64,000 nt of DNA, taken from CBDCUQ01 sp965222835. GTDB taxonomy: Bacteria > Pseudomonadota > Alphaproteobacteria > Rhizobiales > Hyphomicrobiaceae. Position numbers and translations under genes: made by a program. The stretch is taken from NCBI GenBank assembly GCA_965222835.1, contig CBDCUQ010000001.1:372001-436000 (forward strand). The letters run 5' to 3'. The notes below the pieces were generated by a model. The model was given only the letters and a program-made list of their open reading frames with translations. It made no database searches and was not told the DNA's origin. Below are positions 40,469 to 49,093 of the stretch, piece after piece (position 1 is the first letter of the stretch; every line of letters starts with the position of its first letter).

Positions 40469-42724
40469 TCACAAAAACGAATAGGGATCCACGTCGATGG
40501 TCAGCCTGAGGTCGCCTTTTGGCTCGGGGGCCTCGGCAAGCCATGCGCGCAAATATCCCTGTATGTCCATCTCCCGCGGAGCTCTGACAAGCAAGCGCCA
40601 CCGGTGCCGGCCACGCACAATAAAGATGGGTGCCTCCGCAGGGCCCAGCACGTCGATGCGCTCCGATTGGGGCCGCCGCTTTGCTACCTCGCGCGCATAG
40701 CGTTCCGCCAGCGCCTTATCCCGCGCCGAGACAATCAACGCGGCCAACCGGCCATAGGGCGGCAGCACGCCCCGCTGGCGCATCTCGATCTCTTGGGTCA
40801 GGAACTCCTCGCGGTCCCCTTTGACGATCGCCTGCATAACCGGATGCTCGGGCATGTGCGTCTGAACAAACCCGCGACCTTGCGTGAACGCGCGCCCCGC
40901 GCGTCCCGTCACCTGATGCAGCAGTTGAAACGTGCGTTCGCCGGCCCGCGGATCGGCGCCCATCGAAAGCCCCAGATCGCCGTCAACAATGCCGACCATC
41001 GCCAGCAGCGGAAAGTTGTGCCCCTTGGCGACAATCTGAGTTCCGATGATGATTTGAGCTTCCCCCGACTCGATCGTGCCGATCACCTCCCGCATCTCAG
41101 TCAGACTCGGAATAAGATCCGAAGACAGAAGCGCCAGCTTGGCCTCGGGAAAGCGCTCTTGCACCTCTTCCGCCACGCGCTCCACACCCGGACCGCAGGC
41201 AACAAGGCTATCGGTATCACCGCATTTCGGACACGTCTCAGGCAGCGGCAGTGAAAATCCGCAGTGGTGGCAATTGAGCCGCTTACGGAATCGGTGCTCG
41301 ACCAGCCACGCCGTACATTGCGGACATTCAAAGCGGTGTCCACACGATCGGCACAGCGTCAGAGGTGCATAACCGCGCCGGTTTAGGAACAAGAGCGACT
41401 GCTGACCTTGTCCGAGCGTGTCCTTGATGGCAGCAACCAACGGCGGCGCCAGCCATCGGCCCTTGTCCGGCTGCTCCCGCCGCAAGTCGATCGCCGCGAC
41501 GTCCGGCATCTCAGCCCCCGTGTATCGTCCCGGAAGAACAACATGCCGGTAACGCCCGGTCCGCGCGTTGACATGGCTTTCAATAGAGGGCGTCGCCGAA
41601 GACAGAATGACGGGAAAGTCTCCAAGGTTGGCCCGCACCACCGCCATGTCGCGCGCCTGATAATGCACCCGGTCATCCTGCTTGAAGCCGGCGTCGTGCT
41701 CTTCGTCCACGACCACCAGGCCAAGGTCGCAGTAGGGCAGGAACAACGCCGAGCGTGCGCCGACGATGACACGCACATCACCCGTAGCCGCGCCGCGCCA
41801 AATGCGCCCGCGTTCCGCCGCCGAAAGCGCCGAATGCCATTCGGCCGGAAGACAACCAAAGCGCGCCTCGAACCGGCTCATGAATTGTCCGGTGAGCGCA
41901 ATTTCGGGAAGCATAATGAGCGCCTGCCGCCCACCCTCAAGCGTGCGTGCTACCGCTTCGAAATAAACTTCGGTCTTGCCGGAGCCGGTCACACCATCGA
42001 GCAGCGAAACGGAAAAGTTGGCGCCGTCCACGGCGGAAACGAGTGCATGCACGGCGCGGGTCTGATCAGCTGTGAACTCAGTCACACGATGCTTGGGGTC
42101 CGGACGCGAAAAGCCCTTGTCTGGAATCGCCACCTCGACGAGATTGCCCGCAGAGACCAGTCCGTCAATGACACCCGTCGAACATCCCGCCTCAGACGCC
42201 AGCGCGGACTTCACGCGGATCAAACCGTCCGATGCGACTTCCAGTGCACGCTTCCGCGCGGCCGTCATCCGGGGCGGCTCTGCAGCGCCCGCCACGGCCC
42301 GCACGCCGAACCGAGGCTTCGGCGGCTCAAACGCCGCCTGAGCGCTCATCATCATCCGCACCACCATGCCGAGCGGCGCAAGGGTATAGCGCGCAATCCA
42401 CTCGGCAAACCGCAAGGAAGCCACCGGCAATGGCGGCACGTCCATCCGCTCCGTCACCGCCTTCATCTTACGGGGATCAATCTTCTTGACGGACGCCCCG
42501 AGTGGCGTATCCCACACAACGCCGATTCGGCTCTGCGGCCCGAAGGGTACGATCACAAAGCAACCCTGCTCCAGTTCGAGACCGGAAGGCACCAAATAAT
42601 CGTAGGTCTGATCCAATGCGACAGGCAAAAGGACGGGCACCGTCGCCCCGCCAGACGGACCCGCATTTGCCAAATTATCGAGCAGACTTTCCAAAGGGCC
42701 CGCCGCCGGACTAGAAGGTTCCAA
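40469..42724 (-). CDS. priA: Primosomal protein N' (replication restart helicase PriA)
   Basis: 751 residues. The N-terminal DNA-binding region has 'LPVALDQTYDYLVPSGL'. Helicase motifs are Walker A 'LLDGVTGSGKTEVYFEAV', 'LIMLPEIALTGQFMSRFEARFG', DEEH box 'GLVVVDEEHDAGFKQDDRVHYQARDMAV', 'ILSSATPSIES', 'SLLFLNRRGYAPLTLCRSCG', and the zinc-binding Cys clusters 'CRSCGHRFECPQC' and 'CHHCGFSLPLPETCPKCG'. It restarts stalled replication forks. The frame opens at TTG 42724 without a ribosome-binding site. The GTG at 'TVPVLLPVALDQ' is a credible internal start. Confidence 0.95.
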   Translation of the reverse strand: MEPSSPAAGPLESLLDNLANAGPSGGATVPVLLPVALDQTYDYLVPSGLELEQGCFVIVPFGPQSRIGVVWDTPLGASVKKIDPRKMKAVTERMDVPPLPVASLRFAEWIARYTLAPLGMVVRMMMSAQAAFEPPKPRFGVRAVAGAAEPPRMTAARKRALEVASDGLIRVKSALASEAGCSTGVIDGLVSAGNLVEVAIPDKGFSRPDPKHRVTEFTADQTRAVHALVSAVDGANFSVSLLDGVTGSGKTEVYFEAVARTLEGGRQALIMLPEIALTGQFMSRFEARFGCLPAEWHSALSAAERGRIWRGAATGDVRVIVGARSALFLPYCDLGLVVVDEEHDAGFKQDDRVHYQARDMAVVRANLGDFPVILSSATPSIESHVNARTGRYRHVVLPGRYTGAEMPDVAAIDLRREQPDKGRWLAPPLVAAIKDTLGQGQQSLLFLNRRGYAPLTLCRSCGHRFECPQCTAWLVEHRFRKRLNCHHCGFSLPLPETCPKCGDTDSLVACGPGVERVAEEVQERFPEAKLALLSSDLIPSLTEMREVIGTIESGEAQIIIGTQIVAKGHNFPLLAMVGIVDGDLGLSMGADPRAGERTFQLLHQVTGRAGRAFTQGRGFVQTHMPEHPVMQAIVKGDREEFLTQEIEMRQRGVLPPYGRLAALIVSARDKALAERYAREVAKRRPQSERIDVLGPAEAPIFIVRGRHRWRLLVRAPREMDIQGYLRAWLAEAPEPKGDLRLTIDVDPYSFL

Positions 42725-42789
42725 TAAGAGCTAAGGGAGATAGCCTAGGCCGCAGGTCGAGGCGAGCCGAAGGCAAGGACAGCAATACC

Positions 42790-43446
42790 ATGAAATTCTT
42801 CGTTGATACCGCCGATGTCGCTGAAATCAAGGAGTTGGCCGCGACCGGCCTCTTGGATGGCGTGACCACAAACCCCTCGCTCATCGCCAAATCCGGACGC
42901 GATTTCAAGGACACCATCGCAGAGATTTGCAGCGTCGTGCCGGGCCCGGTCTCTGCCGAGGTCGCCGCCACCGACTACGCAGGCATGGTCAAAGAAGCCG
43001 ACACGCTCAGAAAAATAGCCAAGAACGTCACCATCAAGGTGCCGTTGACTTGGGATGGTCTCAAAGCCTGCAAGACGCTGACCTCGGAAGGCACCATGGT
43101 CAATGTTACGTTGTGCTTCTCCGCCAACCAGGCGCTGCTTGCCGCCAAGGCAGGCGCCACGTTCGTCTCCCCATTCATCGGACGCCTTGACGACATCGGC
43201 CTCCACGGAATGGACCTCATCCGCGAGATCCGAACCATCTACGATAACTACCAGGACCTCGAGACCGATATCCTTGCGGCCTCCATTCGCACGGTAAACC
43301 ACGTCAAAGAAGCCGCGCTCATTGGTGCAGATGTGGCCACGATCCCACCCGCGATTCTGAAGGCACTCGTCAAGCACCCGCTGACGGATGCGGGCCTAGC
43401 CGCCTTCCTCGCCGACTGGAAGAAGACCGGGCAAAAGATCGTCTGA
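42790..43446 (+). CDS. tal: Transaldolase (fructose-6-phosphate aldolase-like, small type)
   Basis: 218 residues, the compact transaldolase/FSA class. It has 'MKFFVDTADVAEIKELAATGLLDGVTTNPSLI', catalytic Lys in 'NVTIKVPLTWDGLKA', 'LCFSANQALLAAKAGATFVSPFIGRLDDIG' and 'HPLTDAGLAAFLADWKK'. It transfers dihydroxyacetone units in the pentose phosphate pathway. The length and motifs match enzymes usually annotated as transaldolase in alphaproteobacteria. It is monocistronic, divergent from priA and convergent with HU. Confidence 0.93.
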   Translation: MKFFVDTADVAEIKELAATGLLDGVTTNPSLIAKSGRDFKDTIAEICSVVPGPVSAEVAATDYAGMVKEADTLRKIAKNVTIKVPLTWDGLKACKTLTSEGTMVNVTLCFSANQALLAAKAGATFVSPFIGRLDDIGLHGMDLIREIRTIYDNYQDLETDILAASIRTVNHVKEAALIGADVATIPPAILKALVKHPLTDAGLAAFLADWKKTGQKIV

Positions 43447-43494
43447 GCCAAGCGGCCACGCAACTGTCTGCACGCTCCGTGCACTCAAAAACAT

Positions 43495-43522
43495 TGGGGC
43501 CAGGCTTGCGAGCCTGACCCCA
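43495..43522. terminator. Bidirectional terminator between tal and HU
   Basis: TGGGG-C-CAGGCT and AGCCTG-A-CCCCA arms with a TGCG loop. On the minus strand it is followed by ATGTTTTT, which fits termination of the HU gene. On the plus side it lies 48 bp after the tal stop. Confidence 0.75.
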
Positions 43523-43548
43523 GATGATGACAAACCTAAGCTTGCGTC

Positions 43549-43857
43549 TTAGACCGCTTCTTTCAGATCCTTCGCCGCGCGGAAGGCAACCTTCTTTGAG
43601 GCCTTGATCTTGATCGTCTCACCGGTCGCCGGGTTACGTCCCATACGGGCCGGACGCTTTCTGACCTGAAGAATGCCGAGGCCTGCGAGGCGCAGACGAT
43701 CGCCCTTCTTGAGGTGCTTGGTGATCATAGCCACCATGTCATCCAGCATTTCTTGAGCCTGCTTCTTGGGAAGGTCGTGTGCCTCCGCAAGTGCCGCTCC
43801 GAGATGCTTCAGCGTAACGGTATTCTGTTTGGTTGCTTTGGTTGCTGCTCTTGCCAT
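43549..43857 (-). CDS. HU-family histone-like DNA-binding protein
   Basis: 102 residues. The HU/IHF fold is shown by 'LGAALAEAHDLPKKQAQEMLDDMVAMITKHLKKGDRLRLAGLGILQVRKRPARMGRNPATGETIKIKASKKVAFRAAKDLKEAV'-type content; the arm with RNPATGE is diagnostic. There is an N-terminal Lys/Thr/Ala extension of about ten residues. It binds and bends DNA as a dimer in the nucleoid. A separate histone-like Lys/Arg-rich protein is encoded at 60109. Confidence 0.94.
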   Translation of the reverse strand: MARAATKATKQNTVTLKHLGAALAEAHDLPKKQAQEMLDDMVAMITKHLKKGDRLRLAGLGILQVRKRPARMGRNPATGETIKIKASKKVAFRAAKDLKEAV

Positions 43858-44097
43858 TGGGAATCCCTCTCAAATAATCCGAATCGGATAGAGCGCGACA
43901 ATAACTCAGCCCTGACTGAAAGGGCGTCGTTACTTAGAAAACAGGCCCTTTTGTGCTGTGGTGTTGCGCCCTCGCTATGCCGATGGCCGCAAAGTGCCCC
44001 GTTTTTAGGGGGGTTTGAAGCCTAGAATGAAAGAAATCCCCTGTTTTCGGCCTTAAGTTGCGCCGGCGTAGGGACCAAATCGAAGAATCAGCAGCCC

Positions 44098-46299
44098 CTA
44101 GCTCAGGGCCGCGATGCCGCTGTTCGCAAAATCCAACCGGTCAGACAGAGCCCGGATAATAAAGAGTAGAAAGGCCCGTCCGGCCTCTGGCTCCTCAACG
44201 AGCAGGCGCTCATAGGATTGGCGCGACAACCTGTAGACCACCGCACGCGGCTCCGCGGTCACAGTGGCCGCTCGTGGCAAATTACGGAAAAACCCCATTT
44301 CGCCAAGCACCGTCCGCTTTGACATACGTCGCACCAAAACAGCAAGTCCCGGTTCGCTGCGCACGCGAACCGCCACCGTCCCGTCGACAATCAGGTCTAT
44401 ACCGTCCGGCGGATCCCCCTGCTTGTACAGCACCTCGTCTTGACCGAGAGTGCGTGGCTCGAAATACGTCACAAGCCGCCGGGCCCAGTCGATGTCCCCA
44501 ACTTCGGTCGCAAGCCATGCCGCAAGATCCGCAGCGACGTCCGGCCCTCCAGACTCACGTTCCTCTTCTAGGATGCGTTCCTCACACCATTCCAGCGCCT
44601 GATTCCGCGACAGCATCGATACATGCGGTCTCCCGACTCCGAACAAGCCCGCACCCTCAAACATCATCTGCATGCGATCATCGAGTCCGGCAAAAGCAAG
44701 TGTCAAATTCGACTGCTCGGCGAAGTTTCGCAACTTGAGCAACGACAGCAGCGCCGAGGTATCGAGTCCCGCAACGTTTGCAAAATCCAAAACGGCATAC
44801 CGGCGCTCGCCTGACGGATGAGCTTCAATGGTCGTGCGGATGGCTTCGTAGAGCCGGTGCGACGAACCGAAAAAGATATACCCCGATAGCCAGAAAATAT
44901 GAATCCTATCCCCCGACTCTTGCAAAAGCGCCATTGCAGCCGTCGAGCGGTCAACATTCGACGCATAAACCTCTCGCGTAAGATGCCGGCGAATAATGGC
45001 AATGCGGCTGTAGTTGAACGCGAACATCAAACAAGCGCCAATAAACCCAGAGATCACACCGGCGAGATATCCGAACTTGACGATAGCGAGCATAATCGCC
45101 AGCGCTAAACCGAATTCACTCCAGGATCGGTGGGCAGGTGATCGTAGCAGCGTCTCGGCCAAGACTGCACTACCGACATAAACGAGAACCCCACCAAGGA
45201 TGGCCGCAGGCACCAGGCGAGCGAGATCAAGGCCCACGACGGCCACAAGCGCCACAAGCGCGGCGGCCACCAAGCCGCTGAGCCGCGTCGTGCCACCCGT
45301 CTCATCAATCAACCGGCTGCCGTTGACCGAAACCTTGCCCATAACGCCGCCAAGCGGAGCAGCCAGAATGTTTGCCGCACCGTTCGATCGGAATTCAGAA
45401 TCGAGGTTTGCAGTCTTCATCCGCGTGACCTCGAGACCGCTGACATCGAGAAGCAAAGCGACCACAGTGACACCAGCCGCCGACACGATTTCGGCCCAGG
45501 CCCGCAGCAAAATCCCCCAGTCGATACTCTCCGCCCCAGACACACGAACTGGCGACCAGGCAGCAGGTGCAGAAGTCCCTGCAAGAAACCAGCCGGAGTC
45601 AGGAGAGTTGAGGTTTAAGAGCCAAAGAACGAGGTAGAGGAGTGCCGCGGACAGAATGAAGGCGATCGGCAGCGAACTCATGCTGCCCGTCGCCCACTTG
45701 AGGGCATAGACGGACGCGGCAAACAACACCGCAACAAAAAGTCCTGCCCACGTCTCCGGCGGAACCGCACCAGCAAGATTCAGCAGATCAAAGTTTCGTC
45801 CGGTCACGACTTTGACACCGCCCGCGACCAAGAGCCAGCCAGAGGCCGCAAGGAATCCGCCGATCACCGGATAGGGTACAAAGCGCACATATTCCCCAAG
45901 CCGCAGCGCACCCAAAAAATAAAGGGCGAGCCCAGTAAGAAAGGACGCAAGCACGAACGCAATAAGGACGTGACTAACCGCCTCCTCCGGGCTTCCGCCG
46001 TTTGCCAGCACCAAACCCGAAACAGTTGTCGCCAAAACGCTGAGAACGGCAACGGCCGGATTGTTCGGGCCAGCGGCAACCGGAGCAATAGTCGTCGTGT
46101 ACGCGACGTAAAGTCCGCTGATGGCCGATCCGATCAAGAGCGCCCAAAGCCCCACTGGGAGGCCCGATTGCAGGGCACCCTGAAACAGCAGCGCGCTAAA
46201 CGAGAGACAGTAGGCGATAGCAAGGAGGCTTGCGGCCAAGCCCGCGAGCACATCGCGTCCCACGGCTGGCGCGTCACGGCGGCTTGTCACGAGCTCCAT
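44098..46299 (-). CDS. SulP-family anion transporter with STAS and cyclic-nucleotide-binding domains
   Basis: 733 residues. The first 430 contain 10-12 hydrophobic helices and the SulP signature region ('GSAISGLYVAYTTTIAPVAAGPNNPAVAV', 'VKVSVNGSRLIDETGGTTRLSGL' type loops). A STAS domain follows (about 455-560, 'RYAVLDFANVAGLDTSALLSLLKLRNFAE'). A C-terminal cyclic-nucleotide-binding domain spans about 610-720 ('LGQDEVLYKQGDPPDGIDLIVDGTVAV', then 'LGEMGFFRNLPRAATVTAEP'). SulP proteins carry sulfate, bicarbonate or related anions; the substrate is unknown. The cNMP domain suggests control by cAMP or a similar ligand. Confidence 0.93.
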   Translation of the reverse strand: MELVTSRRDAPAVGRDVLAGLAASLLAIAYCLSFSALLFQGALQSGLPVGLWALLIGSAISGLYVAYTTTIAPVAAGPNNPAVAVLSVLATTVSGLVLANGGSPEEAVSHVLIAFVLASFLTGLALYFLGALRLGEYVRFVPYPVIGGFLAASGWLLVAGGVKVVTGRNFDLLNLAGAVPPETWAGLFVAVLFAASVYALKWATGSMSSLPIAFILSAALLYLVLWLLNLNSPDSGWFLAGTSAPAAWSPVRVSGAESIDWGILLRAWAEIVSAAGVTVVALLLDVSGLEVTRMKTANLDSEFRSNGAANILAAPLGGVMGKVSVNGSRLIDETGGTTRLSGLVAAALVALVAVVGLDLARLVPAAILGGVLVYVGSAVLAETLLRSPAHRSWSEFGLALAIMLAIVKFGYLAGVISGFIGACLMFAFNYSRIAIIRRHLTREVYASNVDRSTAAMALLQESGDRIHIFWLSGYIFFGSSHRLYEAIRTTIEAHPSGERRYAVLDFANVAGLDTSALLSLLKLRNFAEQSNLTLAFAGLDDRMQMMFEGAGLFGVGRPHVSMLSRNQALEWCEERILEEERESGGPDVAADLAAWLATEVGDIDWARRLVTYFEPRTLGQDEVLYKQGDPPDGIDLIVDGTVAVRVRSEPGLAVLVRRMSKRTVLGEMGFFRNLPRAATVTAEPRAVVYRLSRQSYERLLVEEPEAGRAFLLFIIRALSDRLDFANSGIAALS

Positions 46300-46378
46300 A
46301 TCCTACGTGCCTCCGCTCCCAATCATGAGCGTGAACGCGAGGAAAACAAGACCCATTTCGACTGCCCGGCAAATTGCG

Positions 46379-46393
46379 TTAACCTTTCATTAA
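46379..46393. promoter_or_regulatory. CtrA-type binding site
   Basis: TTAA-CCTTTCA-TTAA (N7 spacing) inside GTTAACCTTTCATTAACC. This is the consensus full CtrA box of alphaproteobacteria. It lies 107 bp upstream of xerC and 80 bp upstream of the SulP gene, so it could control either divergent gene. Cell-cycle control of the XerC recombinase is the more natural reading. Confidence 0.6.
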
Positions 46394-46499
46394 CCTGTTC
46401 GCCGCGAACCTCTCGGAGGACCGGTTACCGTCTGCCGGAACATCGGGTCGAGCGTTCTCTTCGGCCAACAGCGCCATCCGTCCTGACAGAACGAGAACC

Positions 46500-47465
46500 A
46501 TGACCCGCCAAACCCTCGATGCCATTCTCTCGACCACCGACGCGTTCGACCTCAGTCGGGATCTCGGCGCCGCTGTCCGGGATTGGCTCGCGCATCTCAA
46601 ACAGTCGCGCGGGGCTGCGGATCTCACCATCGAAGCCTATGAGCGCGACCTGCGCCAATTCCTCGGTCATCTCCGTGCGCGACTGGGGCACCCGCCATGC
46701 CTCGGCGATCTTGCGGCCCTCGATGCCAAATCGATCCGCAGCTTTCTCGCATCACGTCGCCGCGACGGCACCAACAGCCGCACGCTGGCGCGCGCGCTCT
46801 CTTCCATGAAAAGTTTTTTCCGCTGGCTCGAGCGCGAACAGGACATTCATATTCGCGCCATCGATCAAGTATCGCGCCCGAAGCTCCCCCACTCCATCCC
46901 GAAGCCGCTGACCGTGGAGCGCGCCGCCGACGTGGTGAAAGGGGAAATGTCTGCCGAACTCAATTGGGTTCAAGCCCGCGATACAGCCGTTCTCCTGTTG
47001 CTCTACGGCGCGGGCCTGCGCATCTCCGAAGCACTCGGGTTGCGCCCAAAAGACATTCCCGGAGCAGACAGCGACGTGATACGCATCGATGGCAAGGGAG
47101 GAAAAGAGCGGCTCGTCCCGATCCTTCCCATCACCAAAGCTGCCATCGCGCAGTATATTGACCTCTGTCCCTATCCCTTACAGGCAGACGATCCGCTCTT
47201 TCTTGGGGCTAAGGGTGGCCCTTTATCGCCGCGCATCGTGCAACTCGCCATGCAGAAATTGCGAGGCTCGCTTGGCCTGCCTGAAACGGCAACCCCGCAT
47301 ACGTTGAGACACTCGTTTGCCACGCACTTGTTATCTGCCGGGGCAGATCTACGACAGATCCAAGAGCTGCTCGGTCACGCCTCGCTTTCGACAACACAGG
47401 TCTACACCGAAGTCGATCGTGATCATTTGCTCAAAGTTTATGACGCCGCCCACCCGCGCGGCTAA
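46500..47465 (+). CDS. xerC: Tyrosine recombinase XerC
   Basis: 321 residues. The N-terminal SAM-like domain has 'WLAHLKQSRGAADLTIEAYERDLRQFLGHL'. The catalytic domain has Arg in 'LLLYGAGLRISEALGLRP', Lys in 'GKGGKERLVPILP', His-x2-Arg in 'HTLRHSFATHLLSAGADLRQIQELLGHASLSTTQVYTEV', and the final Tyr. XerC with XerD resolves chromosome dimers at dif near division. There are no integrase-like flanks or att repeats, so it is the housekeeping enzyme. A CtrA-type box lies upstream. Confidence 0.94.
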   Translation: MTRQTLDAILSTTDAFDLSRDLGAAVRDWLAHLKQSRGAADLTIEAYERDLRQFLGHLRARLGHPPCLGDLAALDAKSIRSFLASRRRDGTNSRTLARALSSMKSFFRWLEREQDIHIRAIDQVSRPKLPHSIPKPLTVERAADVVKGEMSAELNWVQARDTAVLLLLYGAGLRISEALGLRPKDIPGADSDVIRIDGKGGKERLVPILPITKAAIAQYIDLCPYPLQADDPLFLGAKGGPLSPRIVQLAMQKLRGSLGLPETATPHTLRHSFATHLLSAGADLRQIQELLGHASLSTTQVYTEVDRDHLLKVYDAAHPRG

Positions 47466-47540
47466 GGCGTGGCGCTAGAAAAACCGTTTCATCGGATCGC
47501 TTAGGTGTTGCGATCGACCGCATGAGGACACCCCCCCAAC

Positions 47541-48941
47541 TCACATATGGATTTGCCGTTTGGCGACGGCGAGCGCGGCTTCCTTCACGGCTTCCGTCAA
47601 CGTGGGGTGCGCATGACAGGTCCGGGCAAGATCCTCGGCCGCCCCCCCGAGCTCCATGATGACGGCCGCCTCGGCGATCATTTCGCCGGCGTTGACGCCG
47701 ATGATATGAACACCCAGGATTCGGTCGGTCTCCGCGTCAGCCAAAACTTTTACAAAACCATCGGTGGTCTTGTTGGCTTTTGCCCGACCGTTTGCCGTGA
47801 ACGGAAACTTGCCCGACCGGTAAGTAACACCGTCCGCCATCAATTCTTCTTCACTCCGGCCGACAGTCGCAACCTCCGGCGACGTGTAGATGACGTTCGG
47901 GATCACGCCGTAGTTCACATGACCCGCCTGCCCGGCCAAGATCTCCGCAACCGCGACACCCTCGTCTTCCGCTTTGTGCGCAAGCATCGGCCCGGCAATC
48001 ACGTCACCAATGGCAAAGACGCCCGGCACAGTCGTCTCGTAGCGATCATCGACGACAATGCGTCCCTGATCATCAGTAGAAATACCGACCTCTGCCAAAC
48101 CGAGGCCCTCCGTGAACGGCACGCGGCCGATGGCCACGAGAACCACGTCGGCCTTTGTTTCAGCAGCTTCACCACCAGCTGCAGGCTCGATGGAAACGGC
48201 AAGCGATGCGCCAGACTTCTTGACGTCCGTCACCTTCGATCCAAGCCGGAATCTGATGCCTTGCTTTTCGAGTATCCTCTGGAAGCTGCGCGCCACGTCC
48301 CGGTCCGTACCGGGCACAATGCGATCGAGGAATTCGACAACTTCCACCTCGGCCCCGAGGCGGCGCCAAACTGACCCCAGTTCGAGCCCGACCACACCAG
48401 CACCGATCACGAGTAGTCTCTTCGGCACTTTCGCAAGGGCCAGTGCGCCCGTGGACGATACAATTCGCTTTTCGTCGATGTCGATACCGGGAAGCTGCGC
48501 AACGCTCGAGCCGGTGGCAATCACAACAGAACCGGCCTCAAGCCGTTGCTTCTCACCGTTCATAAAGGTCACGTCAACTGCGCCGGAACCGGCGATACGC
48601 CCGGTCCCGTGGAAGTGATCGATTTTGTTTTTCTTCAAGAGGTAAGCAACACCATCGACGTTCCCCTTCACGGCTTCGTCCTTGAAGGCCAGCATCCGCT
48701 CAAGATCAAGCTTCGGCTTCACCTCGATGCCCATGGCGCCGAATTTCTTGTTCGCCTCCTCAAACAGCTCGGAAGCATGCAGCAACGCTTTCGAAGGAAT
48801 GCATCCGACATTGAGGCACGTGCCGCCGTGGGTCGCACGCTTTTCGACAACGGCAACTTTCAGTCCAAGCTGGCTGGCGCGGATCGCGCAGACGTATCCG
48901 CCGGGCCCTGTACCGATAACAATGAGATCGTAACGTTGCAT
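47541..48941 (-). CDS. lpdA: Dihydrolipoyl dehydrogenase (E3)
   Basis: 466 residues from ATG 48941; the longer frame to 48956 begins with TTG. FAD-binding 'DLIVIGTGPGGYVCAIRASQLG', redox disulfide 'GGTCLNVGCIPSKALLHASE', NAD-binding 'LLVIGAGVVGLELGSVWRRLG', and the C-terminal active-site His in 'CHAHPTLTEAVKEAALA'. It reoxidises the dihydrolipoyl groups of 2-oxoglutarate (and possibly pyruvate) dehydrogenase. Last gene of the TCA run, after sucB. Confidence 0.96.
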   Translation of the reverse strand: MQRYDLIVIGTGPGGYVCAIRASQLGLKVAVVEKRATHGGTCLNVGCIPSKALLHASELFEEANKKFGAMGIEVKPKLDLERMLAFKDEAVKGNVDGVAYLLKKNKIDHFHGTGRIAGSGAVDVTFMNGEKQRLEAGSVVIATGSSVAQLPGIDIDEKRIVSSTGALALAKVPKRLLVIGAGVVGLELGSVWRRLGAEVEVVEFLDRIVPGTDRDVARSFQRILEKQGIRFRLGSKVTDVKKSGASLAVSIEPAAGGEAAETKADVVLVAIGRVPFTEGLGLAEVGISTDDQGRIVVDDRYETTVPGVFAIGDVIAGPMLAHKAEDEGVAVAEILAGQAGHVNYGVIPNVIYTSPEVATVGRSEEELMADGVTYRSGKFPFTANGRAKANKTTDGFVKVLADAETDRILGVHIIGVNAGEMIAEAAVIMELGGAAEDLARTCHAHPTLTEAVKEAALAVAKRQIHM

Positions 48942-49093
48942 CAGGAGGAGATCCAAATTTCAGAAGACCAGGCCTTCGTTCCAAGAGAGCGAGCCACCAC
49001 ACAAAAATCGAAAAGCGCGACGCCGTCCGCCTTCACAATCTCGAACCTGGAAAGACGGCGGCCAGGCACAGAGAGTTACGTAAACATCAACTA

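Noticed and set aside
41408..42727. 439-codon plus-strand frame
   Set aside because: It is antisense to priA, whose helicase and zinc motifs are unambiguous. The frame product is Arg/His/Pro-rich and matches no family.
46500..47465. Integrase of a genomic island
   Set aside because: The tyrosine recombinase matches housekeeping XerC in length and motifs and has no adjoining att-like repeats or cargo.
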